Shown: positions 37,436 to 49,077 of the stretch, piece after piece | How the letters are laid out: each line of letters begins with the position of its first letter | Numbering within the stretch: position 1 is the stretch's first letter | DNA from: Ctenosaura bakeri | Taxonomy: Eukaryota; Chordata; Lepidosauria; Squamata; Iguanidae | Direction of reading: 5' to 3' | Assembly (NCBI GenBank): GCA_948474755.1 | Contig: CAOLHI010002153.1 | Span: forward strand, 558,001-622,000 | Length of the DNA stretch: 64,000 nucleotides | Notes under the pieces: generated by a model | The model's database searches: none | What the model was told of the DNA's origin: nothing | What the model saw: the letters and a program-made list of their open reading frames with translations, nothing else | Made by a program: the position numbers and the translations under genes

Positions 37436-37498
37436 ATCCAGCAGGTCCCACTCTTCCTTTGAGAAATACATAGCTACATCCTTAAAGGTCACTGATTC
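37436..37498 (-). pseudogene. KRAB A-box exon fragment of a zinc-finger gene
   Basis: Minus-strand reading gives ESVTFKDVAMYFSKEEW followed by DLLD, the start of a KRAB A-box (repression domain that recruits TRIM28 in KRAB zinc-finger proteins). A pyrimidine-rich tract ending in TTTGTTTGCAG stands directly before it, so the splice acceptor is preserved. The exon stops after about 21 codons, where it meets a GAT/GGT-rich simple repeat continuous with the 3' tail of a LINE-like element. The rest of the A-box, any B-box and the finger exon are absent nearby. Most likely a broken relic of a KRAB-ZNF locus. Confidence 0.75.
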
Positions 37499-37919
37499 CT
37501 GCAAACAAAAAACTTGTGGGAGAGAGAAATCTGGACAACAGAAAGCCCTCACTTCTGACAAGCTGATGTTAGCATTGCTTGCATGAGAAACTTATATGAG
37601 ATTTAAGAGGCCTCTGAAACATGTCCAAGATTCTTTTCCAAATGTAGGCAGCCAAAAACTGCTGAGATCCTTAAAGCAAGACACAAAGGAATGGCAGGAA
37701 GGTCTTTAGTGCAAGGGATGAGATGGAACATCATTCCTTGTTGCCTCTGTTGAACTGTCTCTGTATAAGAAAGGGGGTCATGAGATAAATTATCTGGTCC
37801 AGATTGCCCTGAAGACAAGAAAAACAGTTCTCAGCAGCACTGGCCCTTTAGGAAGACTAGAGCATAGAAGAAATTTATCTTCCAGCACACAAGAGCACAC
37901 ACTCATCTGTAGACATATA

Positions 37920-38032
37920 GGCCATTTCTGCACTAGACTGTTATAGCACTATTACTTCACTTTCGGTGGAGTAATAGCGCTATTACTGAAAGTGGTGTAA
38001 TAGCACTATAACAGTCTAGCGTGGAAATGGCC
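37920..38032. mobile_element. Palindromic MITE copy 5, short form
   Basis: A 113-bp copy bounded by ATA on both sides (37917-37919 and 38033-38035), read as a 3-bp target duplication. The centre is reduced and lacks the GGGGTTTGCAG segment of longer copies. Confidence 0.92.
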
Positions 38033-38297
38033 ATAAGCTGCTCCAGAGTAAGAGAGGAGAGCACAGGAGAGACGACCTCCTCCAGGCTGTCGGACACCAG
38101 ACCAGACGGCAGTTTCTTTCTTTTTGGAAACTATCGTGCTTGTTCATGTCTGGCTGCTGTGGAAGGGCTTAAATATAACTGATGAATAATATCAACTGGT
38201 GCTGTGTTTTCATGGCTGATGCTGCATATTTTGTAATGAATTTCAAATGACATAATGTAGTATGAGGGACATGAATTATTTGGGCTGGTCTTAGTAT

Positions 38298-38476
38298 TTG
38301 TTGTTGTGTGCCTTCAAGTTGTTTCCAACTTATGGCAACCCTAAGGCAAACTTGCCACAGGGTTTCCTGGGTGCCGTGTGGCACACCCAAGGTCACCCAG
38401 TGGGTTTCCATGGCTGAGCAGACAATCAAACCCCGGTCTTCAGGGTCAGAGGCCAACAATCAAAGCACTGGCCCTC
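38298..38476 (-). mobile_element. tRNA-derived SINE, internally shortened
   Basis: TTGTTGTTGTGTGCCTTCAA through CACCCAGTGGGTTTCCATGG to the decayed head. Used here as a reference for uninterrupted SINE sequence (GGCTGAGCAGACAATC). Confidence 0.85.
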
Positions 38477-38886
38477 TGGTCTTAGTATAACGATGTATTA
38501 TTGTAGTATCTATTGCAATACATTCTTGAACTTTTGCTATGAGCTGCTTCCAGCATATTTGGTGGATTGGTAGCATACAGTAAAGCGATGATGATGGATG
38601 ATGATTATGAAGACCTGCATTACTTTGCAGACTTCAGTTTGTCCCTTTCATGTGGTATTCTGAATTATATTGCCTTTGCCCATGGAGGCTGCGTCTGGCT
38701 AACACACAGTGATGAACCCAACCCCTGTGAATTTGTACAATCCTTTGAAAATATCTTCAGCTACAGTTTAGGACATAAGATGTCTGTGTCTCCCACAGCT
38801 CTGTGAAGTACTGTCTTTTTTTAGTCAAAATCTACTTCCCCAACTTATCAATTAGGGCAAAATTCCTGTACTAAGATGTCATTCTA

Positions 38887-39012
38887 AATGGAAACCCGCC
38901 AGGTGACCTTTGGCACCTCACACACTCTCAGCCCCAGAAAACTCCCTGAAAGTTTCACTGTAGGCTCGCCTACAGCAACTTGAAGCAACTTGAAGGCACA
39001 CAGCAACAACAG
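38887..39012 (+). mobile_element. tRNA-derived SINE, 3' half
   Basis: GGAAACCCGCCAGGTGACC to CTTGAAGGCACACAGCAACA, plus strand, without the tRNA-like head. Confidence 0.8.
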
Positions 39013-39044
39013 CACCACAAAGAAGACCCTAAATACCCTAAAGG

Positions 39045-39262
39045 CACCAGATCCTGTCTGATCTTGCAAGCTAAACAGGATCAGCCCTGGTTAGTACTTG
39101 GACGGGACACTGCCAACGAATTGCAGGAGCTGTAGGCTGTATTTCAGACGAAGGAACTGGCCAAACCACCTCTGAGTATTCCTTGCCTAAGAAAATTCTA
39201 TGAAATTAATGGGGTAGCAGAAAGTTGACAGACAACTTGAAGGTGCGTACACACACACATTT
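39045..39262 (+). mobile_element. 5S-rRNA-derived SINE
   Basis: CCAGATCCTGTCTGATCTTG, AAGCTAAACAGGATCAGCCC and GGTTAGTACTTGGACGGG correspond to 5S rRNA; the tail has CCACCTCTGAGTATTCCTTG and ends in an ACACAC run. It follows directly on the SINE piece at 38887-39012. Confidence 0.87.
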
Positions 39263-40599
39263 CATGTTGTGGCTCTGTAACTGGCTTAAAGTGGTGCACC
39301 TGAATTGCACCAGTCTATAGTATAACTTGGAAAGTCTGAATCTTTTGACAGGAATTTGCATATCAACAGAGGAATTTGCAGCACTGCTTCTCCCTCATGT
39401 TTGCAGTGCTACCACCAGTGTTGTTCTGAGCATCACCCTGGCACTGTCACCCCATTTAGTCACTCATGACTACCTCAAATAGTTCACTGGATTGCATGGT
39501 TGCATTCTCATCGCGTCCTGCATTACTGGGTTGGGATGTTGCTTTCTTCGCTTTTTGCATTATATGAGAGAGAAGGAAGCAATTTTTTACCTTTCGAAAC
39601 ATGACAGATTTCATTGCTCCTTCCCTCTGTTCCGCTTCCTCTATTAGGAGAGCCACACCAAGATCTTTGCAGACAGACTTGCAACTCCTGCTGTCACCAC
39701 TGCTAGGTTTCAGGAAGTGTGGCAAGCAATGCTTCTAGGAGGACTAGTTAAGTGAAACGCACAGCTTATTGTTTCAGGAAATGTTGGTGCCACTCTTCCT
39801 GAATCTTTTTACCTCTCTTTGCATGGCCTTCCAGTGAGGTAATGAAAGAAAAGAAAGGGATATCAGGATCCTGCATAAGTGGATTTAAAAAACAACAACA
39901 AATAAATCCATTTTTGGCATAAAATCGGCAGAAAAAGCATTGTAAAACACTGATGTAGACAAAAATGTCTTGTCAAAACATGAACAGCAGACAGATACTG
40001 TGGAATCCACTTTCATTAAACATACAAAGCTCCAGTAGAAAGGACAGCCTTTGACTAGTACCTAATACATAATAAGAAAGTTTCAGGTAGATGGAATTTC
40101 CACTATTATGGTGCAAACATAGACCAGGCCGTGTTACGTATTTATAGGCAAAGACATCTGTTCCAAGACATGCTGGGTTCTGTTGTTTAGTGAGCAATTG
40201 AGAGTTCCATTATATTTACATTGCATTTATATTCCATTCCATTCTATTTCTGTCTCACCACCACCAGCACTTTTTCTCCTGAAACAACTATCCTTCACTG
40301 AAAAGAAGGAATAATTCTTTAACCAGTTCAGTGCAGCAACCAGACCTTTCTGTATGTGCTGGAACCAGAAGCTAGACACAGTAAGAACAGTCATTGAATG
40401 ATCAACCTTATTTCCTGAGTGGCATTTCAATTGACCAGGAGCATCTCTGTCTCCATTAAGTTTCTGTGGGTTTGCTGTCATCCTTTCTGGGATCTACTGG
40501 TGGGAAAGGCTTAATGTGAGAGGGGGAAAAAAAACAACCCAGACAAGAGAAAGCTCACATTTCTCACAAGTGTAGGAAGGGCAGAAACAAAAGCTCTAG

Positions 40600-40695
40600 A
40601 ATCATGGAATCATAAGTTGGAAGCGACCACAAGGGCCATTGAGTCCAACCCCCTGTCATGCAGGAATACACCATCAAAGCATTCCCAACAGATGG
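40600..40695 (-). mobile_element. CR1 LINE 3' fragment
   Basis: AGAATCATGGAATCATAAGTT and GAGTCCAACCCCCTG match the minus-strand CR1 3' end. Confidence 0.85.
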
Positions 40696-41184
40696 CCTAG
40701 AGTTACATAAAAGCATGCATTGAACAGAACAAGTGAGAGATATAACAAGACACTGCAGCACACAGCGGTCTTGTTGAAGTTTCAGCTGAACAAACAAATC
40801 TAAGAGAGAAACAGTTCTGAAAGTACTTATCTTTATTAAAATGACCAGCACGTTTTGGGAAAGTATCTAACTCCTTCTTCGGGGCGGGCTGAAAAGAGCC
40901 TGCGTACTCTTGAAGCAGCTGCAAAGGGCTACTAAAGGAGGAGAAGGCCTTAGACCAACAAAATTTTATTTATTTCTTTGTTTTGTGTTGTTTCCAGTGA
41001 TTCCCCCTTTTTTTCACCAGGGTTCCATCAAATCACTCATACTTGTTTCTAGGACAGCTGTCATTGTGTGCCTTCAAGTCATTTCTAATGTATGGTAATC
41101 CTAAGGCAAACCTATTGCAGGGTTTTCTGGGGCTGAGAATGTGTAATGTGCCCAAAGACACCCAGTGGGTTTCCATGGCTGAAT

Positions 41185-42149
41185 TGTTACCCCAAAATGT
41201 GGGTGACTCAGGGGTCCGCCCGTGATGCCAGTACCTCTGTGAAACAGTGGGGAATTATTAGCTCAAAGAGGAGGCCCGTGAGAAGGGGTAACCTTACAAG
41301 ATATTTTGCAGCTATTTTTACCAGTACTTCTGCAAGGAAGAACTAACCAGAGATCTGAAAGCAAGCTTAATGTGTTTTATAGGGGGAAATGCAATCACAC
41401 ACACAAAACCCAAGCAGTCACGCAATCACACAAGGCAGTCTGCAGGGAGGAAAGTTTTGGATAGTGAAGTTTTACAATGAAGTAGATGATACAGAAGAGT
41501 AGTGATAAAACAGCAATGTGGCTTAGACGCAAGTCTAAGGATGGTGCACAAAATGGCATTGGAGAGGCAGAGCGGCAGCCAGCAATTGGTGTAGTGCAAG
41601 CTGACTGGCCAAACACTGGGCCAGTCAGCTTTTCCTCTCACATTTAAACACACCCTGTTTCTGCCTAGAGGGCAAGAGTGTTAATGGCTCTCCAGCCAAA
41701 TAAACAGAGTTTTCAGAGTGGACAATGAGATCCCAAATGGGCTAATGGTCTTAGCGTTAGATGACAAAGGGCTAATGGCTGTCCTGATAGCTCAGTGCTT
41801 GTTGGACAGATGTTAGGACAAAAAGGGAAGGTTGCTTGGTCAGAGGAAGAGGAGTTAAGACAATCAGTTGTTCTGTGGAAATCTGACAGACGCTAATGTC
41901 TTTAAGAGATTGAGTTGTTAAGGCTAACTGCAAGCCTGTTATCACTGGAGTTTCCTTGTGATTTCCTGACTATGACCTGGCTATGCCTGGAGGTCATTTC
42001 TGACCTAAGTCACAACTCACGTGTTCAGCCAGCCTTTTCTTCTTATCCAGTATGGCCATACAGCCATAGCAGGGTATGATTTATATTTATGCCAATTAAT
42101 GTTGCCAATTAAACTATATTAAAGTGTGGGGGTATACAACTTGCTAACA
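41185..42149. mobile_element. Solo LTR-like element B, inside a SINE
   Basis: A 965-bp block from TGTTACCCC to GCTAACA splits a minus-strand SINE (41062-41184 before, 42150-42169 after). TG...CA ends and a size near 1 kb suit an LTR, but I found no clean target duplication and its body is unlike LTRs A, C-F. Orientation uncertain. Confidence 0.65.
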
Positions 42150-42169
42150 GGGCAGAGAATCGAATCTTA

Positions 42170-43256
42170 GGCCATTTCCGCACTAGACTGTGTTACTGTG
42201 GTTTATAGTCCAAGCCCAAGGTCTACTAAATATAATTTGGTATCTAAAGATTGACCATTCCAAACCGTTCCTCTCCACGTGCTTGTGAGGCCCCCGGACG
42301 AGCACGCACACAGAAACGGCCGAGCCAACTGAAAAATACAAGACAAATCCAGGCAGGCCAGTAATTTTCCGGCATGCAGCTTCAGGAGACCTCCAGGCAA
42401 GTTCATTTTGAAACTACATTAAGTATGCACCCAGCATACAAAGGATTCTCTGCCGCGAACCGCCAGCTTGATGACTGGCAAATAGCCAACTGTCAAGCAC
42501 TCCCCATTTGCATACTGTCTGCGCTACTGACAACTCCGTCAAAATCCTATCATTCTAAGTACTGACCTTTCGGAGGCTTTGTCTCCGATCTGAAACCCAT
42601 TGTTTTCCCCAGGAACGGACTACCCTACAGGCACATTTCCCCTATAAGAACCCCTGATTTTGAGCGCTTCCTCGGATCGCTCAGATTGCTTGGATCACTT
42701 GGATCGCTCTTGACTTCTGTCCCACCTTGCTGCCGCTCCATTCGCCGAGCCTTCCCCTCAGCTTCTACGTGCTGAGAATCTCCGCTCCAACTGCCTGTCT
42801 TCTGACTACTCGGGCTACAGGATCAGGTGTAGTATTTCCCCTGGAAAATCCTTCTCAAAATCCTCTATTGAATCTCCTCCCTTTATCTTCTTAGGGCTGT
42901 GTGAGTGAGTGCATATGTGCACAGTGACTGTCTTTTAAATAAAGAAAACAATTATAATTTACTTCTGCTTGGTTTTTGACTCAGTCTGACCCCGTAAACA
43001 TTGGGTTTAAGATCTTGCTAAGTTGCCCTGCCTCTTGCATTGCTATAGCTTGTGCTCTGGCTAATTCCCGTTCCCCATTGTTTGGAGCACATTAAGGTGT
43101 ACCCCACAGGACCCCAGAAATCAGGGTAACAACTGTTATAGCGCTATTGTTCCACTTTCAACATTCTATGGAATCCTGAGGTTGTGGTTTTGGGAGGGGC
43201 TGGCTGGCTGTTGAAAGTGGAATAATAGCGCTATAACAGTCTAGTGCGGAAATGGC
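42170..43256. mobile_element. Palindromic MITE copy 6, split by a solo LTR
   Basis: The left end (42170-42190, GGCCATTTCCGCACTAGACTG) and the remainder (43132-43256) are separated by a 941-bp LTR. The four bases ACTG are repeated on both sides of the LTR, and deleting the LTR with one ACTG restores the usual GACTGTTATAGCG. The MITE was therefore there first. Confidence 0.93.
42191..43131 (+). mobile_element. Solo LTR C, inside palindromic MITE copy 6
   Basis: 941 bp, TGTTACTG to GGTAACA, with ACTG on both sides (42187-42190, 43132-43135). It has a TATAAG at 42643-42648, a polyadenylation signal AATAAA at 42938-42943, and the segment TCTGACCCCGTAAACATTGG after it, giving a U3-R-U5 layout. No internal retroviral genes are present. 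The 4-bp duplication suits ERV1/gammaretrovirus-like integration. Confidence 0.93.
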
Positions 43257-43311
43257 TACAGTCTCCAGGGTTGTAGTTCAACATTCAAACCACTACACCA
43301 TGCTGCCTCTC

Positions 43312-44788
43312 TTGGATACTCCATTCCATTTCCAATTCCCTCTGCTTTTCAGGTTTTTTTCTCCCCACACAGTCACACAGTGTGGGGAGAAAAGCCTACT
43401 CTCCATCAGCCTGCTTTTGCCTCCTGGAGGTTTTTTTAAATATGCCTTTCTATTTCCCTTTCCCAGACGGAGTCTGTCCTGTCACCACTGGTCTCCATTT
43501 GCTCCTTCTGTTCTCATCAGCATCTAACAGCAGCACAAACTTTCTTTGTTATATATGGACTCATGTCTCACTCGCATGTGCATTTCCTCTTATTTCTGCC
43601 TTTTGAAATTGCAATTTCAGCCACAAGTACTCTCCTTGTCTCTGGAGATCACCTTTTTTTGTAGAGATGAAAGTGTAAAAGAGAAGGAGAGGGATCTTTG
43701 CACTTGTTCAATCACTCTTTTTGGGTTACCACGTCCAAGACAGTCAATGCCAGCCTTTTTCAATTGGCTGATGGGGATCCCAGTTCAAGGAGAACTCACA
43801 CTGTGATGATGGCCTAGTTGAACAGTTGTGCTCATTAAAAGCAGGCTGGCCTTAGCTGTCTGGTTCCCTCTCTGAGACCCTGCAGCTTCTTTTTATTAAA
43901 TTCTCTAGAAGCTTTGTTTCACTGAACTCTTCGCCAATCTCTTCCTCTCCCTCCAAAACACACACACACACATATTGCAGCTGTTTCCACTTCTACTGGT
44001 GCAAGCTCTAATTGAAGACAAAAGTCTAGGTCCATTCTGACTGTTGTGTTGCTTGAGAATTACACCTTACTTTTTGACCAGAACTACAAATATTCATATA
44101 CAGGGAAGAACATGGTGTCAAAATGTTGGAGGACCTAACTGTGTGCATGCCATATGGCCTGATGCTATATGGCTCCTATTTTAACCGGCTGCCCTGACAC
44201 TCCATGTGTCATGCCTCAGTTCCATGCCTCAGTCCCAAGTGCAGACACAGGACCCTTCCTAACAGCCAAACACAAGAGACATGAATGGGGCAATACTTAT
44301 TGCAACCCAGCGCAGATGAGAAAGGGAGGGTCCTCAAGATGCTAGAAGTACTTGTATAGGAAAGACTCATTAATCAGCAATAGTTGAGGGAGGCTGCTGG
44401 CCAATAAATATCAGAGACTTAAGGTGAGGAGAAGTCCATTACAGACAACTACCCTATCTGATGTGTTGCTAAAGGACCTTGAACCTCACTTTGTGTGCTG
44501 ACTACGCTATTGGGCTACACTACTTGAATTTACACCCTGAATTTATTGCTGATCTGGACTTCTGGAACAAGAAAAGTAATTGTTTAACTGATAAGCTTCT
44601 GTAAACTTCAACTGTGGCTGCTACTATAGACTCTGTTTAATAACTGTGAACCTTAGCTGGCTTTCTGAACAGGATACTATGGAGGGTGCTGTTGTCACTA
44701 GCACTGAACCAATTTAATTGGTTTCTATTTATGCAACATGGGAAGAGGCCTGTCTCTTGTCCTTCCTTGGGTCACCCTGATTATTGTT
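43312..44788. other. Stretch without a recognised gene
   Basis: No coding exon or clear element was seen. A perfect CACAC run lies near 43961-43972. Confidence 0.45.
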
Positions 44789-45962
44789 GCTTTGGTATGT
44801 ACCTTCAAGTCATTTCCGACTTATGGTGACCCTAAGGCAAACCTGCCACATGTTACACCCCAAAGTAACGCTAAGAGAGGGCCTCTGAATTGGCATGATT
44901 TCCCCCATATTGGATATTAGTTAGCAAAGGTCAGTCACAGTTAAAACAGCCTTGGCATTGAATGGGAAATCCTTAACGCTATACCGTCTCCCTCTGCTGA
45001 ATGGGAACATAGACAACATCATTTAGGCTAAAAGACTGGCCTATTGTTTCGAGTGACGTATCTCTGGGCAGACAATAGACTCATTCCTGAACACTGTCAC
45101 ACCCCAAGCTCTGTGCATAACCAAACAACACCTATGAATTTGGAATTTTAAACCTATCAATCCCTTGGACATTCCTGAGAGAAACAATACCTAGGAGGGG
45201 TCGTGATATTTGCCTAACATTATATTCAGCAATCGTTGCCCATTAACGCGACTTTGCTAGCTGATACCTGGCCTGAGGGCAGAAATTGGCTGTACAAATC
45301 CTCACTTTTTGAGCCTCTTCGGAGTGCCTCCCAGACCGGACAAGGGCCCGTTTCACTGCTATCGAGGTGTCCCACTCAAGCATCTCAGACGCTGCTGAGA
45401 CCTAAACGCAACTTGCGTCTCTAATCCTCCTCGAACTCCTCTGCGGCCATCCTTCCAGTCCCCAGGATCCAGCTTCCCCTTGGTGCTTTACACCGAGCCT
45501 TCGCTGATCTTCTCACTCTTCAGGAAGCCTAGGCTAAGGTCCATATGCCCTCTCTCCCCCAACTGCCTCTTATTTTCCACCTTCATTTCTGTAGCCCTTG
45601 TGTGATTGCAGGATTATTTGTCAACTTGTGTGTGTGGTGATCTTTTTCTGTTAGTTTTAATAAAATTACTTTAGATTATTTCTCTGACTCCTGCGTGGTT
45701 CTGACCCCGTAGACATAGGGTTAAAGATCCCTTGCCCTGACCTCTCACAAGCCTTGAGTTTCTCTGCTAATTCCCCTAGTTTGAAGTTTGTTTGGGTGTC
45801 TTCGAGATACCCCCAATTTTCAGGATAACACACAGGGTTTTCTGAGGCTGAAAGTGTGTGATGTGCCCAAAGGCACCCAGTGGGTTTCCATAGCCAAGTG
45901 GAGAAGCAAATCCTCATCTCCAGGGTCGTAGCCTAGTGTTCAAGCCATTACACCATGCAAGC
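44789..45962 (-). mobile_element. tRNA-derived SINE split by LTR D
   Basis: Tail side 44789-44850 (CCTTCAAGTCATTTCCGACT) and the rest 45831-45962 (GGGTTTTCTGAGGCTGAAAG to CAAGCCATTACACCATGC). CACA repeats at the junctions. Confidence 0.9.
44851..45830 (+). mobile_element. Solo LTR D, inside a SINE
   Basis: 980 bp, TGTTACACC to GGATAACA, with CACA on both sides (44847-44850, 45831-45834). AATAAA lies at 45659-45664, followed by TTCTGACCCCGTAGACATAG as in the other family members. It splits a minus-strand SINE exactly at ...CTGCCACA | CACAGGGTTTTC.... Confidence 0.93.
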
Positions 45963-46993
45963 TATCATTATACCTACTTTTTATACCTCTAAACAGTTAT
46001 TATAATGTTATCAATGCAGATGGAACAGTCTTCCCCCCTTCTTTCCTTCTCTTTCTTCTTCTCTTTCTCCTCCTTTTTAAAAACAAAAAGGTATCTGCGT
46101 TTGGCCCACATTTCTAGGCCCTGATGAATTATCTGCAATAGTGTCTAGGAGCGCAGAAGTTAAATTGACGTACAATGCTCCTGAGCAACAATCACATATG
46201 GATTGAAATGTAAAGGGAAGGCTTTGCTCTGTGGCTTCCTTAAATAATGCACCATGATCTCTTAAGGCTGCAGTGCTGGGCAAGCTGAGCAGTAAGCCCC
46301 ACGTAGACTATACATGCTATTAGCCTCGACCTTTTCCCCCCTGTCCTCGTTCTTCCTCCTGCATCAGATCAGATTCCTCGCCAGACAAGGAGGCAGGGAA
46401 AAGCAGAGGGGAGGAAGACAACCCTTTCAGCACCAAGACAGAATTAACATTCCTGGTTTAAGGAGAAATTGCCGCTCAAAGGAAAAGAAACAACCCAACC
46501 AGCAGGAAAGCCTGTGAAATTGAGGGACGGTTGCTATGGCTAGCGAGCGTATCAACCCAGGGGTCAGCTGCCAGGCATGCTTTGAAGTGGAGTGCTGTGA
46601 GGGGAGAGGTTGGTCACAGCTGGATGGAAGGGGGGTTGCTTTTCTTCCCCTGGCAACAAGCACAGCATCAAAGGCGTTCCTAGTGAAGTGATGCCGGATT
46701 GCACTTCAGTCAGCGTGCATTTGGAGCTTTTGACAGGTCTGCAAAGGCTGGGCTGCTCCCCACCCCATCCTATCCAAGAAGAGTAGAATTATATGATTTA
46801 GCTCCTGCTTTTACGCAGCTGTCGAAATCCTAGGATCTCAAAAAGAGTTGGAGGGGGCCTTGTGGAAGGTTGTATGGCACCTTCGGACAGTTGGAGGCAT
46901 GGGCCTTATAAATGAGCTTAGGAAGGGTGGATGTATCTCACTCTGTTCTTACCTGTTCTGTTTTTTTTTAAACACCTGACTTTCTCAGATTTT

Positions 46994-47159
46994 GAACATT
47001 TCTGCACAACACTCTTATAGCGCGATGATTCCACTTTCAACCTCCTATAGAATCCTGGGGTTTGCAGTTCTGGCCCTTCCCGGAACTGCAAACCCCAGGA
47101 TTCCATAGGAGATTGAAAGTGGAATCATCGCACTATAAGATTGTCGTGCAGAAATGTTC
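46994..47159. mobile_element. Palindromic MITE copy 7, variant termini
   Basis: Same body as the family but with termini GAACATTTCTGC and GCAGAAATGTTC. Both arms carry ATGATTCC or its complement. The matching change at both ends suggests a variant that transposed with these termini. Confidence 0.9.
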
Positions 47160-47494
47160 TATCTCTTCTAACTTCTCCCCTCCCCTCATTCATATAACAG
47201 GAGCAGATGGGAGCCTTGCTGAAGAACAGCTAGTTTTGAGAACCCTCTGCAGTAGAAAAGAAAGAAAAATTTCTTCTATTCTTTCATCCACTTGACACCA
47301 CCAGTGTGCACAGCAATTTACAATACAGTCAGCCCTCCATATACGCCAATTTAATTTTTATGGATTTCATTATTTGAAAGTTTCTCTTGCTCCTGCCCCC
47401 ATTTTTTCTGGGGAAACCTTTCCTCTCAGTGGCTCCAATCAAGCCACACAGCCCTTTAGAAACCTCCTACCATGCAAGCTGCTTCAATTGGGTA

Positions 47495-47945
47495 ATCAAA
47501 TGGATCACATTAAAAAACAAAAGGATATTACAGGTAGATATTATATTCTAATCAGGGATACAGGAAGAAATACCATATCACCTACAATCTTAGATGAGAG
47601 TCTAGAAATAAACAATCAGTAACTATCGTACAGGTTTTATTGATGGGATGAAGGGTAAAAACAATTTTGTTTAAAGATTTATAATGTACATACAGTTATC
47701 AAAGTAGTCACCCTAGATTTGATTACAGTATATTAGTTAAACATTAAATGGTATAAATCAAATATGTGATACTGATACTGTTCTTTGCAAATGTGCATCT
47801 TGTAATTTCTTACCATTAATTTTTTTTGTACAGTTGCTATAATTGTTAATTGCAATATCTCTACTCTCAGTGCAGATATAAATATTGTATATCTCTTTTT
47901 TATTCTCTTTCCTTAATAAAAATATTATGAAAAAAATTAAAAACC
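47495..47945 (+). mobile_element. L1-like LINE 3' end
   Basis: AT-rich 3'UTR-like sequence ending TTAATAAAAATATTATGAAA then an A-rich run, as in vertebrate L1 3' ends. It is inserted in the pogo-like element 47326-48454. No coding segment recognised. Confidence 0.5.
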
Positions 47946-47954
47946 TGCCTCTGG

Positions 47955-47992
47955 TCCTCCTCCTCCTCCTCCACCACCACCACCACCTGCTG
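47955..47992. repeat. (TCC)n(ACC)n trinucleotide run
   Basis: CCTCCTCCTCCTCCTCC followed by ACC units, inside the pogo-like element. Confidence 0.9.
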
Positions 47993-48062
47993 CCTGCCAG
48001 CTGAGGACAGCTTGCATCCTGATTTCTCAGCATCATGAACTCTCTCCTAATGCCCTACACTC

Positions 48063-48225
48063 ACCCATTCCGCACTGGACTGTTATAGCGCTATTATTGC
48101 ACTTGCAACATCCTATGGAATCCTGAGGTTTGCAGTTTCGGGAGGGGCCAGCTGCAAACCTCAGGATTCCATAGGATGTTGCAAGTGGAATAATAGTGCT
48201 ATAACAGTCCAGTGTGGAAATGGCC
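48063..48225. mobile_element. Palindromic MITE copy 8, inside a pogo-like element
   Basis: Both arms have TTGCAAC or its complement where most copies have TTTCAAC, so the two arms share a private variant. The first bases of the left end are eroded. It interrupts the pogo-like element at 47326-48454. Confidence 0.92.
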
Positions 48226-48564
48226 CAAGGAAGGAGATGGGCAAAAGATAGGAAGTATAGGGTCACCATGCTGACCCATCCCCTTTCCCTCTGCTTTCTC
48301 TCATCTAGTTTGGACCCTGAGTACCCACTCTCCCCACCATGCCTCCGCCCCTCTTCCCACAGACAAACCCACACACACATATTTATATATTAAATTTTTC
48401 CACTGTTGTGGTGGTACTGCACCTCTCATCCTAGTGAATGTGGAGGGCTGACTCTACACTTTGTATCAATGTCCTCCAGAGCTTGTTCCAAGAAGATTTA
48501 AATTCAAGTTTTGCAGTAGGTTAGAGACAACAATGGCAAGTGACAGATCAAAAGAAATACTGCT

Positions 48565-48722
48565 GGGCTGTAGTTCCGCAACTGAGTACATCTTTGTGTG
48601 GTGGAAGTCCTCAGTTCAATCTCCGGAATTTCCAGGTCCTCTTGGAAGATCCCCATGTGAAATGCAGGAGCCACCATCAGTCATTGTAAACAGGGTTTGT
48701 ACTACATGATCCCATGGACTGA
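48565..48722 (+). mobile_element. tRNA-derived SINE, second family, decayed
   Basis: GTCCTCAGTTCAATCTCCGG (B-box) followed by TCCAGGTCCTCTTGG and CATGATCCCATGGACTGAT. Confidence 0.6.
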
Positions 48723-48924
48723 TCTATTATGGAGCACCCTGCTCTTTTCCAATTATATTCTTCAGTATATCCTTCAAGTTAAGAGTGGGCAACAGTGGCT
48801 CCCCAGATGTTTTTGAAATGCAACTCTGATGATCATTCACCATTGGCTATTCTAGTTAGGACTGAGGGGGATTGAAGGCCAAAAAAAAATCTGCAAGTCC
48901 AGTTGTTTTTGATACTCTTGAGTA

Positions 48925-49077
48925 GATTAGGTCCTGGAGACTGGGGTTCAATTCCCCACTCAGACAGGAAACCCACTGGATGACCTTGGACACATCACAC
49001 ACTCTCAGCCCCAGAAAACCCTGTGTTAGGGTCACTCTTAGTCCAAAGCTCAAACCGCTACACTGCACTGGCTCTCT
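48925..49077 (+). mobile_element. tRNA-derived SINE, rearranged
   Basis: Plus-strand part GGGGTTCAATTCCCCACTC to CAGCCCCAGAAAACCCTG, joined at about 49030 to a minus-strand head AAAGCTCAAACCGCTACACT. Two SINEs in opposite orientation or an internal inversion. Confidence 0.75.

Larger units (their letters stand above)
41062..43311 (-). mobile_element. tRNA-derived SINE split into three pieces
   Basis: The pieces are 41062-41184 (tail side), 42150-42169 (CAGAGAATCGAATCTTA) and 43257-43311 (head, CAAACCACTACACCATGCTG). They are separated by LTR B and by MITE copy 6, which itself holds LTR C. The order of the pieces matches one minus-strand SINE. Confidence 0.88.
47326..48454 (+). mobile_element. 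Pogo/Tigger-like nonautonomous element, twice interrupted
   Basis: Ends CAGTCAGCCCTCCATAT and AATGTGGAGGGCTGACTC, flanked by TA. The body matches the element at 60304-60765. It is interrupted by an L1-like 3' piece (about 47495-47945) and by palindromic MITE copy 8. Confidence 0.8.
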
